This document shows positions 54,001 through 62,566 of a stretch of 64,000 nucleotides of DNA, piece by piece; positions within the stretch are counted from its first letter, which is position 1, and each line of letters begins with the position of its first letter. Under the pieces are notes generated by a model, which had not been told where the DNA came from, did not search any database, and worked only from the letters and a program-made list of their open reading frames with translations. Source of the stretch: Aurantimonas sp965217685 (GTDB taxonomy: Bacteria > Pseudomonadota > Alphaproteobacteria > Rhizobiales > Rhizobiaceae). The translations under genes and the position numbers were made by a program. The stretch covers positions 124,001 to 188,000 of the forward strand of contig CBDCIZ010000003.1 of the NCBI GenBank assembly GCA_965217685.1, in the 5' to 3' direction.

Positions 54001-54738
54001 GCCGATCGCGTCCGTCGCCACCAGAAAGTCGACGTCGCCCGACTGGTAGAGTTCGACCTGGGCATTTCTGGTGCGGGGCGAAAGCGCTCCCATCACCACT
54101 GCCGCGCCCCCGCGCTGACGACGGATCAGTTCGGCAATGGCATAGACCTCGCCCGCAGAAAAGGCGACGATGGCCGAGCGCCGTGGCAGTCGGGTGATCT
54201 TCCTGGACCCGGCATAGACGAGGTTCGACAGGCGCGGACGTGTCACCGACTGCATGCCCTTCAGGAGCCGGTTCAACACCCCCTGCATGGTCGAGGCGCC
54301 AAGCAGCAGCGTTTCTTCGCGGCCGCGCGCATGGAGGATGCGGTCGGTGAAGATGTGGCCGCGTTCGAGATCGCTGGCGAGCTGCACCTCGTCGATCGCG
54401 ACGAAGGCGGTGCCCGGATCGCGCGGCATCGCCTCGACGGTGCAGATCTGGTAGCGCGAATTGGGCGGTTTGATCTTCTCCTCGCCGGTGATCAGCGAGA
54501 CCGCCCCGACGCCGACCCGGTCGCAAACCTTCTGGTAGACCTCGCGCGCCAAAAGCCGCAACGGCAGGCCGATGGTGCCGGAGGAATGGGCGACCATCCG
54601 CTCGATGGCGAGGAAGGTCTTGCCAGTATTGGTGGGCCCCAGGACGGCAGTGACGTTCGAACCGTCGAAACGGCTGTCTCCGGCGAGACGCGGATCGCTA
54701 GGAAAACGGGGGGCCTTGATGGGGCGAAGCTCGGTCAT
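51022..54738 (-). CDS. Suv3-like helicase with long low-complexity tail
   Basis: This is a 1238-residue superfamily 2 helicase. Walker A is GPTNTGKT (residues 34-41), the Walker B variant reads VAIDEVQLASD (DEVQ, not DEAD), and the C-terminal helicase lobe has ATDAIGMGLNLDVDHVAFAQ and GQIAGRAGRHLRDGSFG. This is the mitochondrial Suv3 pattern, so it should unwind RNA for a ribonuclease. After about residue 830 the sequence turns into an Ala/Ser/Glu-rich disordered stretch of roughly 280 residues and finishes with an Arg/Gly-rich part (HRGRGRPNARGG). The tail is exceptionally long and may bind RNA. Confidence 0.9.
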   Translation of the reverse strand: MTELRPIKAPRFPSDPRLAGDSRFDGSNVTAVLGPTNTGKTFLAIERMVAHSSGTIGLPLRLLAREVYQKVCDRVGVGAVSLITGEEKIKPPNSRYQICTVEAMPRDPGTAFVAIDEVQLASDLERGHIFTDRILHARGREETLLLGASTMQGVLNRLLKGMQSVTRPRLSNLVYAGSRKITRLPRRSAIVAFSAGEVYAIAELIRRQRGGAAVVMGALSPRTRNAQVELYQSGDVDFLVATDAIGMGLNLDVDHVAFAQDWKFDGFQYRQLTPAEYGQIAGRAGRHLRDGSFGVTGQVDPLADELVEHLEAHAFQPVRVLQWRSRDHDFSSIDALKASLECPPPSADLTRALPAVDQRALDFLSRDGTVQKLAVGAHRVELLWEACKLPDYRRIAPAQHAEIIASIYGDLATRGHVAEDYMAAQVSRADRTEGDIDTLSQRIAEIRTWTYISHRPDWLADPTHWQEKTRDIEDRLSDALHDRLTKRFVDRRTSVLMRRLRENAYMEAEIGGDGTVVVEGHQVGELQGFRFTPDSQAEGPDGKAVRAAAQKALAGEYDKRAERFANAPNGDLALGSDGYLRWLGAPVAMLAGSEDPLKPKIVLLADEQLAGTPREQVVARAERSVTYQVTTVLKPLLDLKAAEGLEGTAKGLAFRLTENFGLIQRRDVAEEVRGLDQDARAALRRCGVRFGAYHIFVPTLIKPAPAALLTLLWAIHNDGRDKPGYGEATQLLSTGRTSAVADQGFDPVFWGLAGYRLLGRRAVRVDILERLADLIRPALAWKPGQGKRPEGGYNGAQFLVTPAMMSILGATADDMEEVLKGLGYRPEGVAADTVEAEVDRLDAAARVAEIAAREEAARKAAEVAATGTAAAGDADAAASTESAATDDANSAAGDAAAPASADADAGSSTATPVQDGLAEAGKAAAAGLGEAEAGEAASNVESTAESEPASATDAELKAGGAPSPEASEALAATETAPSEAALTDAGSEHADTAATAEAKSPDASSAEAEKMDGIKPATDSMTTAADAADAGLGEAAGQQTTTDVANVVPATSPASSTDVIADGQAGVPAASEAKAAEPVEPTEPKIVQIWRPQRAGNRSDNRGGHRGRGRPNARGGEGQGAPEQAGRGAAAGATSADIVEGGDRPQRGKGRPKRDFGKRDFSDRGGDRPGEKGGNRRFDKSGHGGPHGGGSHKGGGKTGGGQGAYGGGQGKPAQSRPQRVDPDSPFAALAALKDKLGK

Positions 54739-55084
54739 GCGTCCCGCCTATGTGGGATTGCCCGTTGTTTGGAAAAGGTTTCCGCCCGATTCGCAAGGCG
54801 ATGGCGTGCCGGCGAGTGTGTTCGGGAAGCGGGGTGGGTTATTCCGTCGCAGTTTCACGGCGGCCGGACGCACTGTTCCGTTTTTTGGCGTGCCTCGTGG
54901 CACCATCCACCGACTTCGCCTGCTGGCACCGGCCGCTGGACCCGGCCGGTAAGCGATCGGCCCCATTCATCCGGCGATCCGCGGCGCCAAAACTTTTTCT
55001 CGAACCCGCAACGCCCTGTTTTCCAGTCCTTTCGAAAAAACTTCGCAAAAAAGTTGCAGCGCATTGATTTTCTTCGGAACCGCT
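54739..55084. other. Non-coding gap between helicase and small RNA
   Basis: No protein-like frame is present. The sequence is the divergent promoter area for the helicase (minus) and the region upstream of the putative small RNA. A TTTCGAAAAAACTTCGCAAA segment near 55027 is AT-rich and may contain a promoter, but I cannot assign -35 and -10 elements. Confidence 0.35.
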
Positions 55085-55179
55085 TCCTGACCCGCGCATT
55101 GTTCAAGCACCCCAAGCGATCATCCCCCTCGATCGCTCATTCAGACGGAAAAAGGCAGCTCCCCCTCGCTGCCTTTTTT
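55085..55179 (+). ncRNA. Putative small RNA with twin CCCCCTC-loop hairpins
   Basis: Two hairpins lie in tandem on the plus strand. The first (55115-55137) has stem AGCGATC/GATCGCT with loop ATCCCCCTC. The second (55149-55179) has an AAAAAGGCAGC/GCTGCCTTTTT stem with loop TCCCCCTC and ends in a T run, so it is also an intrinsic terminator. No gene precedes it on this strand, so the terminator needs another purpose. Repeated single-stranded C-rich loops that pair with Shine-Dalgarno sequences are known from several alphaproteobacterial small RNAs. The 5' end is unknown; 55085 is a guess. Confidence 0.5.
55149..55179 (+). terminator. Intrinsic terminator with CCCCCTC loop
   Basis: The stem AAAAAGGCAGC/GCTGCCTTTTT encloses loop TCCCCCTC and is followed by T residues. 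The stem and T run are among the strongest in the window. The A run on its 5' side also makes it a possible minus-strand terminator, but no minus-strand gene ends there. Confidence 0.75.
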
Positions 55180-55351
55180 CGCGTCTGGCGTTTGGTTTTC
55201 TGCAAAAGCACCTTCGAGCGGTCCAGTTAGCGGCAGCGCCTTTTTCGGCAGGGCGTAAAAATTAATTCGGATCCCATAGCGGAAGCGATTCCGCATTCGT
55301 GTGCGATCCGTTAGTCGGGAGCGATCCTTCAGTTGTTTCCGGATTCGCCCC

Positions 55352-56236
55352 ATGCAAGCCGGCATTCTTCTCGCTTTCGCCTCCTATCTCTCCTTCTCGA
55401 TCGGCGACGCATCGCTGAAAGGCATCGGTGGGCGCCTGCCGATCTTTGAGATCGGCTTCTTCGTGTCGATGTTCGCAATGGTGCCGGCGCTTTTCACCAA
55501 GCGTCCTGAGGACAATTGGGGCAATGTCTTCGTGCCGAAGCGGCCAGGCCTCCTGGCGCTGCGCATGGCGAGCGGCACGCTCGGCGGCATCCTCGGCGTC
55601 GTCGCATTCACCTCGTTGCCGCTCGCCGAAGCCTATGCCCTGATCTTCCTGATGCCGGTGTTCGTGACGATCTTCTCCTGGCTGGTGTTGAAGGAGCCAA
55701 TCGGCTGGCGGCGCTGGACGGCGGTGATCGGCGGCCTTGTTGGCGTGTTGCTCGTCGTACAGCCGGGCTTTCGCGAAATTCTGCCGGGCCATTTTGCAGC
55801 CCTTGGCGTCGCGGTCTGCGGCGCGATCACCATCCTTGTCCTGCGCGTTCTGGGCTCCACGGAGCGACGAATCACGTTGATCGGCGCCGTCCTCGTCGCT
55901 TCGGTCGTCGTGAACGGCGTGCTGATGATCCCCGAATTCCAAGCGCCGAGCGGTGATCTCTTTCCGATCATGATGCTCGCCGGGCTCGGCGCCGGCTGCG
56001 GCCATCTCTTCATCGTGTTGGCGACCCGGCTGATTCCCGCCGCTCGCGCGGCGCCGACGCAATACAGCCAGATCGTCTGGGCGACGGTCATCGGCGCTGC
56101 CTTCTTCGGCGAATATCCCGACTGGATCGCGATCCTCGGGATGGTCATGGTCGCCGCCGCCGGCCTCTTCACCTTCGCCCGCGAGGAACGGACGGCGCGC
56201 TGGCCGAGCCGCACGCCGCTGCTGCGCAACCGCTGA
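55352..56236 (+). CDS. DMT family EamA transporter
   Basis: The 294-residue permease has ten helices as two EamA repeats. It begins MQAGILLAFASYLSFSIGDA; the first repeat ends AEAYALIFLMPVFVTIFSWL, followed by KEPIGWRRWTAVIGGLVGVL, which is the family's VLKEPI-type signature. The second repeat ends APTQYSQIVWATVIGAAFFG. Substrates range from amino acids to drugs and cannot be assigned. ATG 55352 fits the first helix; the longer frame from 55301 adds 17 polar residues. It lies about 170 bases downstream of the small-RNA terminator and 108 bases before pyc. Confidence 0.88.
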   Translation: MQAGILLAFASYLSFSIGDASLKGIGGRLPIFEIGFFVSMFAMVPALFTKRPEDNWGNVFVPKRPGLLALRMASGTLGGILGVVAFTSLPLAEAYALIFLMPVFVTIFSWLVLKEPIGWRRWTAVIGGLVGVLLVVQPGFREILPGHFAALGVAVCGAITILVLRVLGSTERRITLIGAVLVASVVVNGVLMIPEFQAPSGDLFPIMMLAGLGAGCGHLFIVLATRLIPAARAAPTQYSQIVWATVIGAAFFGEYPDWIAILGMVMVAAAGLFTFAREERTARWPSRTPLLRNR

Positions 56237-56344
56237 CAAGCGGAAAAGCGTTTCGCACTTGCGAAGAATCGGTCCTCGCCGCAATCTTGAGCGGTTGTGG
56301 GAAGCGGCTATAAGCGTTTCCGGTTCAGCCGAGGGGAACGCATC

Positions 56345-59300
56345 GTGGCCATCCGCAAGATTCTTGTCGCCAACCGCTCCGAAATCGCGATCCGCGTGTT
56401 TCGGGCGGCCAACGAGCTCGGCATTCGCACCGTGGCGATCTGGGCCGAGGAAGACAAACTGGCCCTGCACCGCTTCAAGGCGGACGAGAGCTATCAGGTC
56501 GGCCGCGGCGCGCATCTCGACAAGGACATGGGCCCGATCGAAAGCTATCTGTCGATCGAGGAGATCCTCCGCGTCGCCAGGCTCTCGGGTGCCGACGCGA
56601 TCCATCCCGGCTACGGTCTGTTGTCGGAAAGCCCGGAATTCGTCGACGCCTGCCACGAAGCCGGCATCATTTTCATCGGCCCCACGGGCGATACGATGCG
56701 CCGGCTCGGCAACAAGGTCGCCGCGCGCAATCTTGCCATGGAGGTCGGCGTGCCGGTGGTGCCCGCCACGACACCCCTGCCGGACGACTTCGCCGCGGTG
56801 CGGACGATGGCCGACGAGGTCGGCTATCCTCTGATGCTGAAGGCCTCCTGGGGCGGTGGCGGCCGCGGCATGCGGGTGATCCGGGCCGAAAAGGACCTCG
56901 AACGCGAGGTCACCGAGGGCAAGCGCGAGGCCAAGGCGGCCTTCGGCAAGGACGAGGTGTATCTGGAAAAGCTGGTCGAGAAGGCCCGGCACGTCGAGGT
57001 GCAGATTCTCGGCGACACTCATGGCAACGTCGTCGACCTGTTCGAGCGCGACTGCTCGATCCAGCGCCGCAATCAAAAGGTGGTGGAGCGCGCACCGGCG
57101 CCGTATCTGTCGGACGAAAAGCGCCGCGAGATCGCCGGCTACGCGCGGCAGCTCGCCAATGCAACGAGCTATGTCGGGGCCGGCACGGTCGAGTTCCTGA
57201 TGGATGTCGACACCAGGGACTACTACTTTATCGAGGTCAATCCGCGCATTCAGGTCGAGCACACGGTCACCGAGGAGGTCACCGGCATCGACATCGTCAA
57301 GGCGCAGATCCACATCCTCGACGGCGAAGCCATCGGCACGCCGGCCTCGGGCGTTCCCAGGCAGGAGGACATCAAGCTCAACGGCCATGCCCTGCAATGC
57401 CGCATCACGACCGAAGACCCCGAACACAATTTCATTCCCGATTACGGCCGCATCACCGCCTATCGTGGCGCCACCGGCTTCGGCATCCGGCTCGACGGCG
57501 GCACCGCCTATTCGGGCGCGGTGATCACCCGCTTCTACGATCCGCTTCTGGAGAAGGTCACCGCCTGGGCGCCCTCGCCGCAGGAGGCGATTGCACGCAT
57601 GGACCGGGCGTTGCGCGAGTTCCGCATCCGCGGCGTCGCGACCAACCTCACCTTTCTCGAAGCGATCATCTCGCACCCGAATTTCAAGGACAATTCCTAC
57701 ACCACCAAGTTCATCGACGAGACGCCGGCGTTGTTCGACCAGGTCAAGCGCCGAGACCGCGCGACGAAGCTTTTGACCTATCTCGCCGACGTCACCGTCA
57801 ACGGCCATCCGGAGACCAAGAACCGGCCGAAGCCGACCGCCGACCACGCCGCGCCCGTCGCTCCGCTCTTCGAGGCGCCGATCGTATCCGGCTCGCGCCA
57901 GAGGCTCGACGAGCTCGGGCCCGGGGGTTTTGCCCAATGGATGATCGAGCAGCCCCAGGTGCTCGTCACCGACACGACCATGCGCGACGGCCACCAGTCG
58001 TTGCTGGCCACCCGCGTTAGAACCCACGACATCGTCGCCATCGCCGATTCCTATGCGCGCGCCCTGCCGCAACTCCTCAGCCTCGAATGCTGGGGCGGCG
58101 CGACCTTCGACGTCGCCATGCGCTTCTTGACCGAAGATCCCTGGGAGCGCCTGGCGCTGGTGCGCGAAAAGGCGCCGAACATCCTTCTCCAGATGCTGCT
58201 GCGCGGCTCCAACGGCGTCGGCTACACCAACTATCCCGACAATGTCGTCAAGCGTTTCGTCTCGGAAGCCGCCAAGGGCGGCGTCGACCTCTTCCGCGTC
58301 TTCGACTGTCTAAACTGGGTCGAGAACATGCGCGTCTCGATGGACGCGGTCCGCGAGGCGGGCAAGCTCTGCGAGGGCGCGATCTGCTACACGGGCGATC
58401 TTCTCGACCCGAACCGCGCCAAATACGACCTCAAATACTACGTGGCGCTGGCCAAGGAGATGGAGGCCGCGGGCGCCCACATCCTCGGCCTCAAGGACAT
58501 GGCGGGCCTTTTGAAGCCGGCCGCGGCGCGGGTGCTGGTCAAGGCGCTGAAGGAGGAGGTCGGCCTGCCGATCCATTTCCACACCCATGACACCTCCGGC
58601 ATTTCGGCGGCGACGGTGCTGGCCGCGGTCGATTCCGGCGTCGACGCGATCGACGCGGCGATGGACGCGTTTTCCGGCAACACCGCACAGCCCTGTCTCG
58701 GCTCGATCGTCGCCGCGCTGAGCGGCACCGAACGCGACACCGGACTTTCTCCCGAAGCCATCCGCCGCATCTCCTTCTACTGGGAGGCCGTGCGCAATCA
58801 GTACGCGGCCTTCGAGAGCGACCTCAAGGGCCCGGCCTCGGAGGTCTATCTCCACGAGATGCCGGGCGGCCAGTTCACCAATCTGAAGGAACAGGCGCGC
58901 TCGCTCGGCCTCGAAACCCGCTGGCACCGGGTCGCCCAGACCTATGCCGACGTCAACCGGATGTTCGGCGACATCGTGAAGGTGACGCCCTCCTCCAAGG
59001 TGGTCGGCGACATGGCGCTGATGATGGTCAGCCAGGACATGACCGTCGCCGACGTGATGGACCCGAAGAAGGACATCGCCTTCCCCGATTCGGTCGTCGC
59101 GATGATGCACGGCGATCTCGGCCAGCCGCCCTCCGGTTGGCCGAAGGACATCCAGAAGCGCGTCCTGAAGGACAAGACACCGATCACGGTTCGCCCCGGA
59201 TCGTTGATTGAGGACGCCGATCTCGACGCCGAGCGCAAGGCCGCCGAGGAAAAGGTCGACCGCAAGATCTCGGACCAGGAGTTCGCCTCCTACCTCATGT

Positions 59301-59809
59301 ATCCCAAGGTCTTCACCGACTTCGCCGCCGCCCAGGAGATGTACGGCCCGGTCTCCATGCTCCCGACGCCCTCCTATTTCTACGGCATCGAGCAGGAGGG
59401 CGAGGTTCTCGTCGATCTGGAGCGCGGCAAGACCCTCGTCATCCGCTGCCTCGGCTTCGGCGAAACCGACGAGAAGGGTATGACGACGGTGTTCTTCGAG
59501 CTGAACGGCCAGCCGCGCCGGGTCAAGGTGCCCGACCGCGCCCATGGCGCCGGAGCCGGCGCCGCGCGCCCCAAGGCCGAGGCCGGCAACCAGAACCATG
59601 TCGGCGCCCCGATGCCCGGCGTCGTCTCGACGCTCGCAGTCAGCCAAGGCCAGGAGGTCAAGGCCGGCGACGTGCTCATGTCGATCGAGGCGATGAAGAT
59701 GGAAACCGCCATCCACGCCGAACGCGACGGCACGATCGAGGCGGTGCACGTGACGGCGGGCGCGCAGATCGACGCGAAGGATTTGCTGGTGGTGTACGCG
59801 GCGGGGTGA
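56345..59809 (+). CDS. pyc: Pyruvate carboxylase
   Basis: The 1154-residue single-chain enzyme makes oxaloacetate from pyruvate, bicarbonate and ATP and replenishes the citric acid cycle. Biotin carboxylase (residues 1-470) includes KILVANRSEIAIRVFRAANE, ATP-grasp glycines in KASWGGGGRGMRVI and FIEVNPRIQVEHTVTEEVTG. The carboxyltransferase barrel (about 540-810) has TTMRDGHQSLLATRVRT and LKDMAGLLKPAAARVLVKAL. The C-terminal carrier has biotinylated Lys at about 1118 in SIEAMKMETA. GTG 56345 with GAGGGGAACGC upstream is the standard start. It is the usual length for alphaproteobacteria. Confidence 0.97.
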   Translation: MAIRKILVANRSEIAIRVFRAANELGIRTVAIWAEEDKLALHRFKADESYQVGRGAHLDKDMGPIESYLSIEEILRVARLSGADAIHPGYGLLSESPEFVDACHEAGIIFIGPTGDTMRRLGNKVAARNLAMEVGVPVVPATTPLPDDFAAVRTMADEVGYPLMLKASWGGGGRGMRVIRAEKDLEREVTEGKREAKAAFGKDEVYLEKLVEKARHVEVQILGDTHGNVVDLFERDCSIQRRNQKVVERAPAPYLSDEKRREIAGYARQLANATSYVGAGTVEFLMDVDTRDYYFIEVNPRIQVEHTVTEEVTGIDIVKAQIHILDGEAIGTPASGVPRQEDIKLNGHALQCRITTEDPEHNFIPDYGRITAYRGATGFGIRLDGGTAYSGAVITRFYDPLLEKVTAWAPSPQEAIARMDRALREFRIRGVATNLTFLEAIISHPNFKDNSYTTKFIDETPALFDQVKRRDRATKLLTYLADVTVNGHPETKNRPKPTADHAAPVAPLFEAPIVSGSRQRLDELGPGGFAQWMIEQPQVLVTDTTMRDGHQSLLATRVRTHDIVAIADSYARALPQLLSLECWGGATFDVAMRFLTEDPWERLALVREKAPNILLQMLLRGSNGVGYTNYPDNVVKRFVSEAAKGGVDLFRVFDCLNWVENMRVSMDAVREAGKLCEGAICYTGDLLDPNRAKYDLKYYVALAKEMEAAGAHILGLKDMAGLLKPAAARVLVKALKEEVGLPIHFHTHDTSGISAATVLAAVDSGVDAIDAAMDAFSGNTAQPCLGSIVAALSGTERDTGLSPEAIRRISFYWEAVRNQYAAFESDLKGPASEVYLHEMPGGQFTNLKEQARSLGLETRWHRVAQTYADVNRMFGDIVKVTPSSKVVGDMALMMVSQDMTVADVMDPKKDIAFPDSVVAMMHGDLGQPPSGWPKDIQKRVLKDKTPITVRPGSLIEDADLDAERKAAEEKVDRKISDQEFASYLMYPKVFTDFAAAQEMYGPVSMLPTPSYFYGIEQEGEVLVDLERGKTLVIRCLGFGETDEKGMTTVFFELNGQPRRVKVPDRAHGAGAGAARPKAEAGNQNHVGAPMPGVVSTLAVSQGQEVKAGDVLMSIEAMKMETAIHAERDGTIEAVHVTAGAQIDAKDLLVVYAAG

Positions 59810-59822
59810 GGCCTTCTTCCGG

Positions 59823-60872
59823 CTACGAACGAGTTGTCCTTATTTCACAAAATGCTTCGGTGATGTCTTGTGAGGATAAAGCCGCCGAAAATCGTGCTCG
59901 CTCGCTTTTCGAGACGTTCGACCCTGTAATGGGTGCATTTTGCTGATCGTTCGTCCACTCACCTTCGAGCCAGTTGATTGTCATACCAACGCAGCGACCG
60001 TCGGCATTCAGTACAGGACAACCGCTGCTTCCTGGGGAGACCAGATTTGAGATCACGATAGCATCGCAATTTTGAGTGTACAGCTTCACAAAGCCATTCA
60101 CCTCTCCGCGATGGCCCAACATTGGAGCATCCGCCTGAGGTACCCTTGGAAAACCAAGCGTGTAAACGTCATCAAATATTTCTATTTTATTTTTCAGGTA
60201 GAATACAGGTGAGGCTATCGGTTCGAATATCGGAATGAATGCTACATCAAATTTCTCACTGAATACCGGTTTTCCAATTTTTAAAATCAAGCCGGCTGCG
60301 TCTCGTATCTCAAAAATGCGTATCCCCGCATTCTCATCAATGTTGTGTTTACATGTGACAATCCAGAATCTGCGATTAGATTCCATTCTAGCGACAAAAC
60401 CGCTGCCTCGATGGAGATCACCATGCTTCTTAACGTCAATCGAGACAATTGCATTTTTATATCGCCCATACAAAGATGAAGCAGGATTGAAGATATTGAC
60501 GAATGTATCACTAGATAGATATTCGTATAATTTCTCCAATTGCGTCTGAAATTGAAAAAACATGTTCCAGTCATCTTGAAACACTCGAACAAATACGCCC
60601 GCGTCTATCAAACGTTTCCAAACAAAATTAGTTGTTTTTAATTCCCCGCCAACCGCTTCATCAAAGATAATTGCGCAGAATAAATCATATGAAAGAAAAT
60701 CATTCTTCCAGAATTCTAATTTCCTATCGATATCTGAAGCGGCCCCTCTAACGAGCCCTTCCCGGATTATTATTTCAAGCTTCTCTCTATCGTGAAATAA
60801 GAGCCATAGACGATTTTCTAACCGTCCAACTATCTCAGATTTCCACTGGTCAAGATCCATCGAATTGGACAT
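59823..60872 (-). CDS. AT-rich trypsin-like serine protease-fold protein
   Basis: The 349-residue protein has a trypsin-fold C-terminal half. His176 lies in FWIVTCKHNIDE, Asp209 in SEKFDVAFIPI and Ser283 in VSPGSSGCPVLN (a GxSGxP motif). All three triad positions appear present. The first 125 residues are a helical domain (KSEIVGRLENRLWLLFHDRE, LYEYLSSDTFVNIF) that I do not recognise; effector-associated domains of conflict systems have this size and position, but this is inference. There is no signal peptide, so it should be cytosolic. The gene is clearly AT-richer than everything around it, a sign of recent transfer, and it stands alone between pyc and an MFS gene. Confidence 0.75.
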   Translation of the reverse strand: MSNSMDLDQWKSEIVGRLENRLWLLFHDREKLEIIIREGLVRGAASDIDRKLEFWKNDFLSYDLFCAIIFDEAVGGELKTTNFVWKRLIDAGVFVRVFQDDWNMFFQFQTQLEKLYEYLSSDTFVNIFNPASSLYGRYKNAIVSIDVKKHGDLHRGSGFVARMESNRRFWIVTCKHNIDENAGIRIFEIRDAAGLILKIGKPVFSEKFDVAFIPIFEPIASPVFYLKNKIEIFDDVYTLGFPRVPQADAPMLGHRGEVNGFVKLYTQNCDAIVISNLVSPGSSGCPVLNADGRCVGMTINWLEGEWTNDQQNAPITGSNVSKSERARFSAALSSQDITEAFCEIRTTRS

Positions 60873-60983
60873 CGATACTCCTGGTTTTTTGAAAAGCGCA
60901 ACCTTCGGGTTGGCGTTTGGTAAAAACTTTACGGTTGGGTGTGCAAATTGACCTGTAGATTAGGCGTACAGTGATTCGTGGAT

Positions 60984-62216
60984 ATGAGCCTTAACCTATT
61001 CCCCCCACCCCGCATCGCCGTCGCCATCGCCTTCTTCGTCAACGGGTTCGTCCTCGGCGCCTGGGCGCCGCAGGTGCCGGTTCAGGCGGCGCGGCTCGGG
61101 CTCTCAGAGGCGGCGCTCGGGTTTTACATCCTGATCCTTGGGCTCGGGGCGATCGTCGCGATGCCGATCGTCGGCAGGGCGATCGCCAGGGGCGGCTCGC
61201 GAAGGCCGGTGATGGTCACGCAAACGCTGCTTGCCTTTACTCTACCGGCTTTGGTTCTGGCGCCGAACGCGATCCTGTTCGCGCCGGCGATCTTCCTCTA
61301 CGGCGCGATGCTGGGCGGCATGGACGTCGCGATGAATGCCAATGCGGTGGCGACGGAAAAGCATCTCGGCCGGGCGATCATGTCGTCTTGTCACGGCTTC
61401 TGGTCGATCGGCGGTTTTGCCGGCGCAGCGCTCGGAGGCCCGCTGATTGCCGGTGTCTCGCCGCTCGGTGAGGCGCTGATTGCCGGACTGTTCACGCTGA
61501 TCATGCTCTGGCCGGTCAAGCGGCTGATGCTCGACGACCGGGCAACGGCCGATGCGGCCGAGACCGAGGAAGGCGGTGGGTTCAAAGCGCTGTTCGCCGC
61601 TGCGAGGCGCGACCGCGGCGCGCTGCTGACGGCGGTGGCCATCGGGGTCTTCGCGCTCTTCGCCATGGTGCCGGAGGGTGCGGCGATCGACTGGAGCGCG
61701 ATCTATCTGCGCCAGGATCTAGGCGCCGACATCGCCACGTCCGGCTTTGCCTTCGCGGCGTTCTCGGCGACAATGGCGATCTTCCGCTTCGGTGGCGACG
61801 CCATCCGCAATCGCTTCGGCGCGGTGAAGACGGTGCGGGTGTCGCTGGTGATCGCGATCGCCGGCCTTCTCACCATCGGGCTGGCACCGGGTATCGGCTT
61901 CGCGCTCACCGGATTCGCGCTGATGGGCGTTGGCCTGTCGAACATCGTGCCGGTGGCGTTTTCGGCAGCGGGCAATCTCAAGGGGTTGAAACCCGGCGTC
62001 GGCATCGCGGTCGCAACGAGCTTCGGCTATGCCGGCATTCTCGTCGCACCGTCCGCGATCGGCTTTTCGGCGGCGCATTTCGGCTTTCCAGCGGTCTTTC
62101 TGTCGCTTTCGGGCCTGCTTCTCGTTGTCCTCGTCCTGTCGCGGCTGATGGCTGGAGCAGATGCGGTCGAGGCCAAGGCGGTCGGCGACGAGGCACCCGT
62201 CGCCCTGCGCGGCTGA
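60984..62216 (+). CDS. MFS transporter (FucP/sugar-efflux-like)
   Basis: The 410-residue, twelve-helix major facilitator has a first helix AVAIAFFVNGFVLGAWAPQV and the following PVQAARLGLSEAALGFYILI, typical of the YbjJ-like group. The central loop (ADAAETEEGGGFKALFAAAR) is charged and short. The second half contains EGAAIDWSAIYLRQDLGADI, a conserved segment of this group. Substrates are unknown. ATG 60984 is preferred to the GTG six bases earlier, and it lies within 112 bases of the divergent AT-rich protease gene. Confidence 0.87.
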   Translation: MSLNLFPPPRIAVAIAFFVNGFVLGAWAPQVPVQAARLGLSEAALGFYILILGLGAIVAMPIVGRAIARGGSRRPVMVTQTLLAFTLPALVLAPNAILFAPAIFLYGAMLGGMDVAMNANAVATEKHLGRAIMSSCHGFWSIGGFAGAALGGPLIAGVSPLGEALIAGLFTLIMLWPVKRLMLDDRATADAAETEEGGGFKALFAAARRDRGALLTAVAIGVFALFAMVPEGAAIDWSAIYLRQDLGADIATSGFAFAAFSATMAIFRFGGDAIRNRFGAVKTVRVSLVIAIAGLLTIGLAPGIGFALTGFALMGVGLSNIVPVAFSAAGNLKGLKPGVGIAVATSFGYAGILVAPSAIGFSAAHFGFPAVFLSLSGLLLVVLVLSRLMAGADAVEAKAVGDEAPVALRG

Positions 62217-62255
62217 ACACTCGAACGGCGAAACCGGTCACCGAACGCAAACGAT

Positions 62256-62275
62256 CCCGGCACACGAATGCCGGG
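62256..62275. terminator. Hairpin CCCGGCA/TGCCGGG between convergent genes
   Basis: A perfect seven-base stem with six-base loop lies between the ends of the plus-strand MFS gene and the minus-strand DUF3309 gene. T residues after it are few on both strands, so it is a weak bidirectional terminator at best. Confidence 0.4.
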
Positions 62276-62306
62276 CTCGTTGAATGTCAGCAATCGGAAT
62301 TCGGCG

Positions 62307-62465
62307 TCAAATCCTTCCGAGAAGCAACAAAACCAGCACGACCACGACGATCAGGCCGAGAATGCCTGACGGGCCATAGCCCCACCCTCCCGAATAGCCC
62401 CAGGTCGGCAAGGCGCCGATCAACAGGAGGATGACGATGATGAGGATGATTGTGCCGAGGCCCAT
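62307..62465 (-). CDS. DUF3309 family membrane peptide (52 residues)
   Basis: ATG 62465 encodes MGLGTIILIIVILLLIGALP, then TWGYSGGWGYGPSGI and a second helix LGLIVVVVLVLLLLGRI. This two-helix, Gly/Tyr-hinged form is the DUF3309 pattern found in many proteobacteria, with no known function. The short size is normal for the family. It forms a tandem pair with the related gene 102 bases upstream on the same strand. Members are often stress-associated, but nothing here proves that. Confidence 0.85.
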   Translation of the reverse strand: MGLGTIILIIVILLLIGALPTWGYSGGWGYGPSGILGLIVVVVLVLLLLGRI

Positions 62466-62566
62466 GGTGCGGTTTCCGTGTGATGATTGATCTCTCGTGC
62501 CTCACAAATGTTTGAACGCCTTGCAAGGTTCCCACCACGGACATCTTAAGGCCGGCATTCGCGATC

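Noticed and set aside
55262..58072. 936-residue open frame on the minus strand
   Set aside because: It spans the DMT gene and half of pyc on the opposite strand without any motif; the plus-strand genes are certain.
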